From: Tetraselmis striata
Lineage: Eukaryota > Chlorophyta > Chlorodendrophyceae > Chlorodendrales > Chlorodendraceae
Direction: 5' to 3'
Length of the DNA stretch: 64,000 nt
Assembly (NCBI GenBank): GCA_006384855.1
Contig: VCJN01002050.1
Span: 1 to 64,000 of the forward strand
Part shown: positions 1 through 11,127 of the stretch, piece after piece
How positions within the stretch are numbered: position 1 is the first letter of the stretch
How the letters are laid out: every line of letters starts with the position of its first letter
Position numbers and translations under genes: made by a program
The notes under the pieces: model-generated
Seen by the model: only the letters and a program-made list of their open reading frames with translations
What the model was told of the DNA's origin: nothing
The model's database searches: none

Positions 1-1384
1 CACCTCTTTCACTGGCAACCTTTTATCACAATTGCTTCCGCCAGTACCGCCCTTCGTGCGCAGCATATGTTAAAGCACTGATGTGAGGAAACTACGAACA
101 GCTAATTAATTAGCGCTACATCAGGGCTTTCACAGAAGCGCACTACAATAGAACTAACAGCAACTATGAAAGGTTGCGAGCAGAAGAGAGACAGAAGTCC
201 GAAACCAAGGTCGAGTAGGAGGACAGGGAGCCAAGAACCAAGAAAGAGCCAAGGGAAGTCACTTAGCTGCCAGGAACTTAAGGAACCCCCGCCCCGGGGT
301 AGCTAATTCTTACGAACAGCTAATTCTTACAGGGTATAACGATAGTATTAAATTACATCAGGGCTTTCACAAAAGCGCACTAACAGAACTAACAGCAACT
401 ATGAAAGGTGGCCAGAAAAAGAGAGACATAAGCCTGAAACCAAGGTCGAGCAGCAACCATAATATTGTATGTACCGCGTGTGTGAGATACATAAATCAAA
501 TATAAATATAAAGGATTCAAGCAATAATTTAACCCCATCACTAAATAATCACACAGGCGCAGCGGCGCATCGGGGGCACATCAACAGAGCCACATCATCC
601 ATATAGAGCCATATCTAGAGCAGTGCCAGATCATATGTCTTTTTGGTTACAGGGAGAGCGTCCAGACAATGCACGCAAAGGACCTGGGGAAGGACCGAAG
701 GAAAAAGCCTACATTTAAGCAGAACCCTCTTAGTGCCAGATCATCCAGCAGCATACTGTACATATACGATGACGAGACCGACTAGGGTTTTTCTGATGGG
801 GTTCCTCTCCTCCAGAAAGGTGAAAACCCTGATGTCTTCTGCGGTCAGACTGTCGTCGTCAGCCCGGCCGGAGTCTGACTCAGATGCCAGCGAGATGCCA
901 GCTTGACTAGCGGTCCTAGGGTTGTAGGGTTTGGTTTAGCATTACACGGGGTAGAGTCGGGGCATTACGGGGTAGAGTCGGGGGAAGGCGAAGTCGGGCT
1001 TCTACGGGCGGTCCTGATGATATTATTAACTTTTAGGTTATGGGGAGAGCGGTCCTGATGAGGACTCCCGCCATGCTGATGCCCGACGAGTTGTAAATTT
1101 GTCACGCGCCGCTTGTAATTCAGTACTGGTGCTCACGTAGCCCTACCACGGATCAATAGCGGGTAATCTTTACATGACGTGATGCTGCCGGGATGGATTC
1201 TCGGTGTTGACCTCGCGATGCGCTGGAAAATGCGCGCCCATCAGCCGCGGGCCGCGGGCAATGATTTGAACCAGTGCTAGTGCTTGTGCCAGATATCCAA
1301 CAGAGCAGGCACTCACTGACATCGCCCTTCTGGCTGACAAACAGCTATCGAGGCCCTCCGGCCGTCCACTCCACAGCTGCCAGC
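1..1384. other. intergenic region with a duplicated AT-rich repeat
   Basis: No convincing coding exon is visible. A segment near 86-215 recurs near 311-451. Shared stretches include 'catcagggctttcacaaaagcgc' with few changes, 'agaactaacagcaactatg' and 'gaaaccaaggtcgag'. The copies differ by small indels and substitutions, so this is an old duplication rather than a recent one. A TTTAGGG-like stretch lies near 905-935. The 'atgttaaagcactgatgt' motif at about 66-83 recurs at about 36352-36369, so this is part of a dispersed family. Confidence 0.5.
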
Positions 1385-2791
1385 ATGGCCACTCTCCCCT
1401 TTCCTGCGCTTGCACGAGCCAATCTTCAGGGCTCCACGGCCGCTGTGCCCCCCGTTCGCGCTCCGTTCGCGCTGGCCGCCGCCCAACGGGCCAACCCCGC
1501 CGCGTGCTCTCCGACACCGCCTCGACGCAACGCCTGCTGTCGGAGCCGCCTCCGCAAGCGGCCCGTCTCGCTTCGTCGCGGGCTGCGCTGCCGAGCCTCC
1601 CCGGCGCAGGGGAGCACGCAAGACGAGCTCGTGTCGCTGCGCGTGGCGGGGCTGAGCGTGTCAGAGACCGGTTTCATGGCGCTGCTGTCGTTCGCTGAGC
1701 AGGTGCGGGAGTCTCCTCCTGTGCTTGCTTCAACGCCTGGCCTCCCCCGCCGACGCCCGCCGCCCTGCGACCTACCGACCCAGCTACAATATTCTAGTTC
1801 GCCGTTCTCGATCCTCGCATAACTGGCTCCATGCGCTTGCGAGTCAGGTACCCTCAGCCGCGAGCGGCTTGCCCCCTGGGGCTCATGGCGCAACCCGAAC
1901 TCAAAACCTACACTGACATCCTTATGGAACCTCCGCCCCCCTGTCGACTCGCTACCGCGTGCAACAGAATCCCGACCGAGCCACGGACCGCCGCATCCTA
2001 CCGCTACAGATAACTTCAGGTTCTTGCCCTGGCCTTTGACCCTTGCTTGCTGTTTGCACGCCCCCTCAGTCCGCTGCATGTGGAGGCTGGCCCCTGTTCT
2101 GATAATAGCGCCCCGCAACAACCCACGCAGGTGGCGCGGACCGCGAGCGCGCCGAATCCATCGAGGCGCTCACGCTGCTGCAGCTGGTTCAGGGAATCGA
2201 TGTTGGCGTACGGCTGCCCATTGACGCCCTCTCCCAGGTCCCCCCCCCCCCCCCCCCCCGTTTGGAGCCAGCATGCCAGCCAGGCAGTTGCGGCTACGGG
2301 TGGGTCAGGCCAGGGCAACATGGTGGCAGCGACTGCCTGATTGATGGCTGTGGACTGAGGTGGGCGCGGTGTGGCTGTGGCAGGCGTGTCCGGGCGTGCC
2401 AGAGGGTAGCCTCCTGCGGCGGGTGGTGCTGCGCTCAGTGCCCTCAGGCGCCGGCGAGCTTTTGGCGGAGCTGCACGTGTCCGCTGCCTCGTACGAGTGC
2501 GACGCCGCTTTTGAGGCCCTCGGCCTGGCACTTCGATACCACGCGCCGCTCTCCATGCCCAAGACACTGTGGGCAGCCTCCTCTCTGTGCGCAGCCGACG
2601 CCGCAGCGGCCTTTCCGCAGGCGCTGCCGGTGGAGGAGAGCGCGGCGCAGGCACAGAGCATCAGCAGCAACATCAGCCTGGCATGGCGGGTGGGCACGGA
2701 CCCCATCGGCACCAACGACATCGTGAACTTCCGCCGCCAGCTGGGCCAGGCGGAGCCCTCCGCGCCGGGCGAGTCGGAGCAAGGGTTGTGA
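1385..2791 (+). CDS. plastid-targeted DUF151/bifunctional-nuclease-like protein (model incomplete)
   Basis: The first exon, 1385-1702, starts at an ATG. It encodes an Ala/Pro/Arg-rich, acid-poor leader typical of chloroplast transit peptides, then a segment containing VSLRVAGLSVSETGF. A later exon, about 2131-2236, reads ADRERAESIEALTLLQLVQG and ends at a GTCCCCC donor that leads into a poly-C intron. The last exon runs from about 2360 (or 2385) to the TGA ending at 2791. It includes FEALGLALRYHAPL, which resembles the SDA-x-ALALR-x-API core of DUF151 (BFN) proteins. The phase between exon 1 (phase 0) and the 2131 exon (phase 1) shows that at least one small exon in 1703-2130 is unassigned; 1798-1825 is a candidate only if a GC donor is used. 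Family membership is inferred from short motifs. A TGTAA motif lies near 3000. Confidence 0.6.
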
Positions 2792-4511
2792 GGCCTATTG
2801 CCCCCTCCTGCGCCCCTTCGTCCTTGTATTACTCCCCCCCTCCCCCCCCCCCCCCCCCCCCCCTTGTATTCCCCACCCCGGCAACCCCGTGTACCACTGT
2901 ATTCGTGATGCAGAAAGGGCGTAGCCTGCCAAAAGGTGATGCGAAACCGGTCCCTAGCTCCCCTAGGGAAGGCCACATCGATTGTGGCTGCCGCTGTGCC
3001 TGTAATTTTAGATTCCACGTAGCCTGCCCTATGTAATGGCGCATGGTAAGCATGTGTGTGTGTGGGTGTGTGGGTGTGTGTGTGTTTGTGGTGGGAATGG
3101 GGGTGGCGATTTGCGGGGGAGGGTGCCAAACCGGAATGCTTAGGGAAATTGAAAGAGCACGAGCTAAACACATCAAGAACACATCAGGTGCCGGTAATCC
3201 AGGTAGGGCGCGGCGCAGCAACGACCGACCTCGCCCTGCTCATCCCATCAGTCATCGCCTCCTGGACTGGACCATCTCCAGGCATAACTCAGATTCCAAC
3301 CCATGCGGTACTGTCAGAGTCCTGTCTAGCCCGCCTGCCACAGCTTCGGTCCGGCCCAAGAAGCTCAAATATGACAGGGCAGCGCCCTGGTGGGGTTGCT
3401 CGTTTCACTGGCTAGGAATGCATCCGATCGACCACCAACGGAGTCTATTCGACAGAGCGGCGTGTCAGGTAGCGCGCCGGCCCCAGCCACAGCCAGGAAT
3501 ACAGTCAGGAAGCTCACTACTGTATTGTTCGCAGCCACATCCAACACTTGGCACGCTGTTCCACAATGTTAGTGACCCAGTCGGTGATTTTTGTCTGTCA
3601 TGGAGTATGCAGATCTTTCCCTACCCTCTTTCCTTCACATTCCCTCCCTGTCACAATCACCTCCTCCTGTCAATATATGTCCCCCCTCCCCCCTCTCCTT
3701 TATATTATCCACTGAAACGCACGCATGTGCGCCCTTCCGCATCCCCTGGAGTCTATAGCGGAGTTTCAGGGAGCAAAATTAAAGTCCTCGTAAAAACATA
3801 GCGGACAGCTCAGAGCTCCATTTTGCTCGGAGATTGCGCGCGTGTGGTCACACAAAAAATCTAGTGTACGCAGTGAAGACCCGAACAAATGATGTACCCG
3901 CGAGCAATTAGTGGACGGACCTATGACCTATTTTTTGTCCGGAAGACAACAACTGTCCATTTATTCCTTGCCTGGAACTGCTCTATACCATGCCAGTCCC
4001 CTAGGTGGCCGGACTTAGACACCGTACAAGATGCACACCCCTCCTGTCAGTACGGAGCGCGCTGCGTCCGTTTGTTAGCGGAGGCGCTCTGCGCGTCGGT
4101 GGAGGGGCGCGCGGTGCGCCGGGCTCGGTTTTACACGAAGGGCGAGAAGGGTGTACATATGCCGAGCATACTATAAGTACATATGGTCTGTATGGTGTGT
4201 CTATAGTATGACCACCTAGGAGACTGCCTGTCTTGGGTGCCATGCTGGACACATAGCGGCCTCTGATTGTAGGATGGCCCCTTGTGGGGCGGAGCAGGGC
4301 GTGTCTCATTTCTGGCAGAGTGTGCAATGAGGGCCGTAGTCGAACAACCCCTTACCCAGGAGGGGGGGTCTCCAGGCGGAAAACAATCGATTCACATTCC
4401 AAGAGACCGCCATGCCGAGAGACTCCGCGCCCCCGACGATCAATGTGGCGGGCAATGCGGCTGGCTAGCCCGCGCTGTTTATTCACTGGGTGGCGCAACG
4501 CTGCTGCCGCC
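2792..4511. other. gene-poor region: 3' flank plus unique sequence
   Basis: This stretch contains the likely 3' UTR of the upstream gene, with TGTAA near 3000. It also has a poly-C tract at about 2843-2862 and a short GT-rich microsatellite at about 3055-3090. The open frames here are low in complexity and lack start context or splice support, so I annotate no gene. Confidence 0.4.
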
Positions 4512-6348
4512 TCACTTCTTGCGCTCCTTCTTCCACTTGAACACCTTCCCCCCGGCGCTGCCCTCCGCGAGCTCGTGCGGCTGCAGCTTGCGCTTGCGCC
4601 CGTTGCCCTGCAGCAGTGGCGGCGAGCCGCACCCGCGCCCACCCGGCGATGTTAGAGCGTGCATGCCGGTCCCGATAGACGGCGCGGATGGCGCCACTGA
4701 TCATCCACACGACGATGGGCTCTTCTCCAAGCAATCAACACCACAAAACCCGGGAACCATCTGCGCACTTATGGATCCGGGCTGTGCAAGTCATTAGGGA
4801 CGCATCTGTAGCAATGGATGTACAGTACTTGAGGGAACATTGGGCACCGCTGCAGAAGGTCCAGTTGATGCCAGAGACTATTCTGACTGCTTTTGAGTGT
4901 TCAGAATAAGGGGTGCGGGTTTCTATGCAATGGAGTCCTTGCAGGTGCAGCGGCACCGGTGCCGGCATGGCATTGTACGGGTGCCGGCGCGGTAATAGGG
5001 ACACTGCAAATATGAACCCGCCCTCCCTGTCAGGGATCAAATGAAACTATGGCGGAACTGTAGCGAATGTTCTTATAGGCTGCATGGAAGCCCAACCCGA
5101 GGCTGGTAAAAAGCATGTTCCCATGGGCGCGTCGGCACGAATAGTGATTGTGCTCATGGGATCGCCTTGTTGAAGGTGTTGGTGGCGGGGAGGGGTGGGT
5201 GACAGATAGCAGCATGGTGTGGGGAGTTTGCAGCGGCTGCAATAGAGCGGAGTTGAGCGAGGGGGGAAGGGGGGGGGGGGGGGGGGGTGAGGGCGCACAC
5301 CGCGACGGCCTTGGCGAGCTCCATACCCTGCGCCGCTTGCCGCAGCTTGCCCACGCGCTCCATGCGCTGCGCCAGCTCCTTGTACGCCACCGTCTTGGCC
5401 CTGCACGCGCACCCGATCAATGCCAGTGCTAAACCCTGTCCTCCCCACTGAGCCACTTGACGCCTAAGAGGAGCCTAGGACAGTGCCTCCCCTCCCCCCC
5501 CTTCAAGCCCACTGGGTTGCTTTCCGGGCACCGCGACTTCCATTTAAGACAGCATCGGCATGGCATTCACAACTGCACAAGCATGCGCGCTAAGACCCTG
5601 TAATACCCTAAAATATATCTTAAAAACCCTACATCCTCATATTGCATGTAAATCCCCCCCCCCCCCCCCCCCCCGCTTCCCACTGGGGGCCCTCTCTCGG
5701 GAGAGGGAAGGGTGGGCTCACTTCTCCGCTTTTTTTGCGACGCGCGACGCGTTGGCGCCGCTCCCGCCAACGAGGAGGGTGTCGCTGTCGATCTGCTCGC
5801 GACGGGGGCGATTGAAGGCGCGCCCCAGCAGCGCCGGCTCCGTGTCAAAGTACTCCTCCGGCCGGAAGCGCTGCGCCTCCTGAGGGTGTGGGCGGGGTCC
5901 GTTGCCGTGGCAAAGCAAGTGGTGTTTTTGTCATGGACTGCTTCACTGCCACGCAGCGGGTGGCTGCTCCAGGCAGATGCGGCGGCAGAGTGCCACTGTC
6001 TACTGGCAAGACAGGCAGCTGCCAATATTGCTAAATTATCATATGCATAGCCAACAATATAGTATACAAATGGTCTCTATTACTATCATCCTCAATGGAT
6101 ATTACGCGATGCTTAGGTGTATGATGGCATGTTGATATGAACGCACCTAATGTTTACATGAATTTCCCCGTATGAGCGTCATGCCCGGCGCCATGCAGCA
6201 AAATCCCGGCCTTGCCACCCATGCGCAGCTGCATGCTTTCCATTGGTGAATGCCATATAGGTGGTTGCATCACAGCGGAGGACAGCGGTAGTCTGGCCGC
6301 CTGGGGGTGCTGCCATGATCAACAATAGGCACAACATGGTGGGGCAGA

Positions 6349-6384
<36 letters not shown>

Positions 6385-7250
6385 GGGGGGGTGCCTGGGT
6401 GGAGTCCACAAAGACGGTGTGCTTGTTGCGCGAGGCGGCCCCGATGAAGTGCAGCGACGCCTTCATGCGGTCCACTTTCTGTGCGGTAAGGCGGGTAGTG
6501 GCAGCAACGGGCATGCGTGCCGTTGAGAGCGTGAGCACTGCATCAGCGGTCTGGTTACCATGCTCGTGTGTGTGTGTGTGTGTTATGAGGAGGGAAGAGG
6601 GGAGGGGAGGGGGGGGGGACCTTGGCGTCCGTCTGCGCCTTGGTATTGATGTAGCCGATGTCCTGTGTGCGCATGAGCTGCAGCTGCTCTTGCGTGTACT
6701 TGTTTGACTCCGTGAGCCTGCCGCAACGCACCCTGCTCAGCCGCCCCGACCACCACGACGCCCCCCAGGCCTGACTGGACCGGTGGCGCCCCTGCCAAGC
6801 CACCGCCGCACCTGCCCTCATGCACACCGTCCTTTGTGCGGCCCTTCTCCATGGCAAAGTAGAACTCATCGGGGTTGCGCTCCTCTGCCTTCCGGCGCAG
6901 GTTCTGCGCGCAGGGCAGCGGGAGGCGGGCTGTTACGCGAGGCTGTGAGCCAATGATGCCGGGCCGCAGGGTGAGGGGCCGTCACGAGGCCGCACCAGGA
7001 TAGTCTTCTCTTTTTTGTGGTAATCATCCGCGCGTAGCTTGTAGTCCTTTTTCTTCTCCAACAAGCCAAACCGCCGGCGGGAGGCCCTGCGAGCGAGGGC
7101 AAGAGCGGAACAGAGGGTCCATGAAGGATTGGTCGGGGCCTTTTACCACATCAGCACCATACCCGCCTCGACAAGTGAAGGGGAGGGGGCTCACGGCTGC
7201 GCGCGCTCTTTGTGCGTCTTGCGCTTGACGGCATCCTTCAGCATCGGCAT
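4512..7250 (-). CDS. UTP11: UTP11, U3 snoRNP-associated SSU processome protein
   Basis: UTP11 acts in the nucleolus in 18S pre-rRNA processing. Eight exons are inferred: 7195-7250, 6996-7086, 6812-6903, 6621-6717, 6395-6478, 5722-5879, 5301-5400 and 4512-4607. All phases agree; the total is 774 bp and 257 residues, the usual size for the family. Landmarks match UTP11 orthologues in order: a basic N-terminus (MPMLKDAVKRKTHKERAQP), LLEKKKDYKLRADDY, the NPDEFYFAM block, YTQEQLQLMRTQDIGYI, ASLHFIGAASRNKHTVFVD, AFNRPR, a coiled coil-like K/E/R-rich region, and the basic tail GKVFKWKKERKK. The start is the first ATG before the conserved basic leader. Intron 5 needs a GC donor at 6393-6394. Several introns hold long homopolymer tracts, for example at about 5269-5287 and 6350-6390. 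The identification does not depend on any single exon. Confidence 0.95.
6351..6390. repeat. poly-G tract in UTP11 intron 5
   Basis: A run of about 33 G followed by more G lies just inside the GC donor of UTP11 intron 5. On the sense strand this is poly-C directly downstream of the 5' splice site. Confidence 0.85.
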
Positions 7251-8261
7251 GGCGCCGCCCTGCCGAGTACTGCCTCAGTCGATCGTAAGACAGACTGTGT
7301 CACTAAGATAAGAGTTGGATCTGTCCCTGTCGCGGCCTGCGTTGGACTCTCGGGCTGTGAGCGGGTGGGGCTGAAAAGGAGTGCCTGTTGGGGGGAGTCG
7401 TTCGGCAGGTACCAATAGCGGCGGCGAGTGTCGTGGGTCCTCGTCGACAGGGGTGCGGCGGCGGAGTCTCGCGCCGCCACAATATTTTCCCAACAAATGA
7501 TAAACAGGCGGAGGACTTGAGGATGGTGAAGTTAATCCTTAGTTGCGGACGAAAGCTGTTGTTATAGAAATTCTGACATTTCCTACCATCTAAACTTATC
7601 ATATGATCCACAAGAAAATGATATAGTCGCTACGTAGAATGAAGGCCAAACACGAAAACGGTCGATTACGGCACCAAACGTACTCACCGATACAAGTCGT
7701 ACTTGGTAGGTGCACTGCAGGTTTGTTTGCGATGGAAAGATAAATATATTTATTATGCTGGGGGCGACTAGTCATACAGTCGTACTATTTTTTTATCGGG
7801 GGCCGACCGTCGCGTAGTAGTCATGACGATCCCTCTGCCGATGCCTTATCCCCGAAAAAGGTCGCCTCTAATCCTTATAGCGAGGGGCGATCCCCCTTGA
7901 TATGATGGCGACTAGAGCAGATCGAACCATTTTTTTATTATTAATGCTAGCATAAATAATGGGGTACGGTATTCGCATCAGCAAATCTTATCCGGGCGCT
8001 GCTGTTGTGCTGGTGGCGGCGCCCTCCTGCGCGTCAGCGTCATCTTAGCGCCCGGAGCACAGCAGACAGTGCCACCTCCACAGGCTGCACGACCAGCAAC
8101 CTGCGGCACCAGGAGAGAGGACACAAGCACCGCTCAGGCTGTCAGGCTGCGCACCGCAGTCTACTCAGCGGCGTGGAAAGGCGGGACGTCCCTCTCGCCT
8201 CAATAGATAGCTCGGCGTTCGCGGCCGGGGCACCCTCGCGGCAGCCGCGGTGGCGTTGCAG
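7251..8261. other. divergent intergenic region
   Basis: This lies between the UTP11 start (-) and the start of the plastid membrane protein gene (+), so it probably contains both promoters. The part at about 7500-7990 is AT-richer, with several short inverted sequences (for example around 7760-7800 and 7850-7910). I see no recognisable coding exon or canonical TATA element that I can defend. Confidence 0.4.
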
Positions 8262-9735
8262 ATGACGATGGCGATGGCCTCCGCCGCGCCGGGGCGAGTT
8301 AGGGCTATCGGTCCAGCCAGACCAGCGGCCAGCCTGGCACAGCGCGGCAGCAGCTTCGCGACGTCGTCTGTGCATGCGGCGGCACTGCGGCGAGGCGTGG
8401 CAGCGACGCGCGTGGGGCGCAGCCAGTGGCAGCCATGTGGTGAGCTGCGGGCTGACTTGGAGGGTCCTGTGGGTCCTGGAGTGTAGCGCTTCGGCTCTGG
8501 CTTGTGGGGCTTAGAGTTGGTGTGTAAGTCGGAAAACAACTAGACCTGCACTACGGGTAGGTGCAAGCCTGGCATGCTTATGGTATGTTTGGCGAGTTAA
8601 TTTGCTCCTTGCGATCTGTCGAACTGTTGTCACTTCTTAACACATGGCACAACTATTTCAGTATGATTGGTAAGGGGAGTTTACCTCTCCCGAAGCATGC
8701 GTGGCGGGGGCGCCATGGCTGACGGCTACTCGTCGCCGCACTGCCTGTGGCGTCCCAGGGAGGCCGGCCAGGCTGGCGGTGGTCAACGCAGCCGGCGACT
8801 TCGGCTTCAGTCAGCGCTGGAGGGCCGCACGCTTTGCGGTGAAGGACAAGCGGGAGGAGCTGGAGGCGTGGTTCATGTGCCTCCCCACCCCCCTTTCCCC
8901 TTTGAGACTCCCTTCCATCTATCACGCACCGTCATGCTCCTGCCGCCATGCCCTGCAGCATCCTGAGGTGCTAACCTGCACCGCCCCCGGCGCGCCCGCC
9001 TGCAGGTCGCGGCCGGCTGTGACGGCGACCATTGCGTGGTGGGCGTCCACCGTGCTGCCGCCGTACCGCGCGGCGGTGGCTGTGGCGAAGGCGAAGCTGG
9101 AGGTTGAGATCAACCGGTGCTGCATTGGACCCCTCCTCCCCCCCCCCCCCCCCCCCCCAACAACACACACACACTTCGCCGCCACCCTGGGTGACCGTCA
9201 CCTGCGCAGCCGTTACCGGATGGCAGCGCAGGTCGATGCAGGCCGCTGCCCGATGCCCGCTGGCTCACCTGCTACCCTCCCCCCCCCCCCCCCCTTCCCT
9301 CGCCAGGTACAACGACTTTCTGAGCGAGGAGACAAAGCTGGTGTGGAGCTGGAAGAGGGAGACGGTGAAGGAGCAGCAGGTCTGGAAGGACATCTTCTTC
9401 TTCCTCATGAGTGCGCCCCGCCATCATCCCCCAAACACGCGGCCATCGGTAGATGCATGAAAAACAGTGTGGAAGGGTTTATAAGGCGGATGCATGCATG
9501 TATGTAGTAGTGTGCTGACGCCGCGTCCGGTGACGGTGTGTGTGCCGGCGCAGCATTCTACCTGGCGTGCGCCTGGCAGGCTGTCATCCCCGTCAGCTTT
9601 GTGCTGTCCATCGTGATACCATCCATCCTGTCGTGGATCATCTGGGACGGCTATATGTCGCCCATCGGTCTCTCTATGGTGCTGCTGGTCCCCTTCAAGT
9701 TTGTGCCCTGGGTGCCCTGGGTGTGGTTCATCTAG
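8262..9735 (+). CDS. plastid-targeted membrane protein, function unknown
   Basis: Five exons are inferred: 8262-8439, 8759-8876, 9006-9116, 9307-9410 and 9554-9735. Phases are consistent; the total is 693 bp and 230 residues. The first exon is rich in Ala, Arg and Ser with few acidic residues, as in chloroplast transit peptides. The middle is a charged, helical region (AVAVAKAKLEVEINRYNDFL, then ETKLVWSWKRETVKEQQVWK). The C-terminus has two hydrophobic segments, roughly residues 167-195 and 200-225, the second rich in Trp, Phe and Val (FKFVPWVPWVWFI). The end of exon 2 could also be 8870, with the same phase. I do not recognise the family. The architecture suggests a protein of the thylakoid or inner envelope whose soluble helical part precedes a two-helix anchor. 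Poly-C tracts lie in introns 3 and 4. Confidence 0.8.
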
Positions 9736-11127
9736 TGCCCCCCCCCCCCCCCCCTGCCCCCCTTCGAAAAAGAAAAAGCTTTCAGGGCCAAACACAGCTT
9801 GATACCGGCGGGCATCCCGCACGTAACCCCCTGGCAGCTCTTCAGCTTTTAACGTTTCCTTTTGATGTAGCACCGCGCCACTGCACGGCACATAGAACAT
9901 ACTTTACAAGCGAGAACAAGCGACCCCATAATCACTCTGGAAGGTGTGCGGGGTGGCGCCCGAGATGAGCGTGCCAAATCATCGGGACAGTCATGATGCG
10001 CTATCCCTGACTCACTGCCATCCCGCGCGATCACCCCACCTGGGCGCATTTTGTTTCTGGGGTTGGACGGGCACGGGCGCGGGGGGGGGGGGGGGGGGGG
10101 GGGCGCATTCGGCTACGGGGCAGCCCGCTCGCGGGTACGAGGCACCAGTCCGGATACAGGCAGGTGGCGATGTCCGAATACTGCGTTGTTGCACTTGCTT
10201 ATTGTGGTTGTGTCTTTGGGTAGCACATCTCCCACGCTGAGCCTTTGCCGGTTGCCACGTGCTGCTCATGGTTGGAGCAGCAGCGCGTGTGAACGCTGCT
10301 GGCTGGTGAGTGCAAGGATGGATGCCGGCTCCAGGACAGTTTTACGGGCAACACACAACGGCCACATGCTCGTGCGGGCCCAGTGCAGCCGGGCTGCCAT
10401 TGGCTCGAAGCTTGGGGCGCTTGGGGCATGAAAAGAGCGAGAGCATTTGCCCCTCTGGCGTGCTTTGCCCCCCCCCCCCCCCCCCCCCCCCGCCTCTTCT
10501 CCTCCTCCCCCGAATCACCCCCCCCCCCCCCCCCCCCCCCCCAGAAGGGTGTTACCTGAAGCGAAAGTGTGCGCTGTAGTGATTAACAATCTGATCGCCT
10601 CCTCCTGAGATGATAATCAAACTATTTCCACACCATCGACCTGATGGGTGCCAACTTTTGCCATGACCTTGTTGTTCATCATGTCAAACTTAGTCAAAAC
10701 GTCGAATACATTCCGTTGATCAGTACCCCCCGCCCCCCCACACACAGCAAAGGCGGCCAATGCATGAATACATGTCACATAAATGCTCTCTGTCAGTGTG
10801 CAAGACTGGGTGCACCTAACACCGTACACTAGGCGTGAGCGCAGGAAGGTAGATGATCTTGAACAAATTCATGCTTTCGGAGCTCATTACCCCGCACAGC
10901 ACGCCTTGGGGGGACCACCTGCAGTCTAAGGGGTGCGCACGGCGGGCGCCCTTCACGGATGGCAGTAACGTACCCCAGTCTGGCTCGAGGTTTAGGATTT
11001 TAGAAACAGGCTAAACCTAAAACCCTAGAATGCCTTATTCTGCCTGCAACAAGCAAGGCAGCGGCTACTGCTCGATGGGGGGGGGGGCGGGGGGGGAGCT
11101 TGCTTGCGCCCTGGGCAGGAGGGCCGT
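9736..11127. other. convergent intergenic region with four homopolymer tracts
   Basis: This region lies between the ends of two convergent genes. It holds poly-C at about 9738-9754, 10470-10491 and 10519-10541, and poly-G at about 10081-10103. A minus-strand frame at 10617-10720 (NVFDVLTKFDMMNNKVMAKV) looks protein-like but has no supporting partner exon. A TTTAGG/CCCTAAA-like stretch lies at 10988-11030. Confidence 0.4.

Noticed and set aside
3043..3801. 252-codon plus-strand frame
   Set aside because: It begins in a GT microsatellite, has low-complexity composition, and shows no motif or splice support.
10617..10829. Possible last exon (NVFDVLTKFDMMNNKVMAKV) on the minus strand
   Set aside because: The RPAP2-like gene closes cleanly at 11128, and no acceptor or partner exon was found for this frame.
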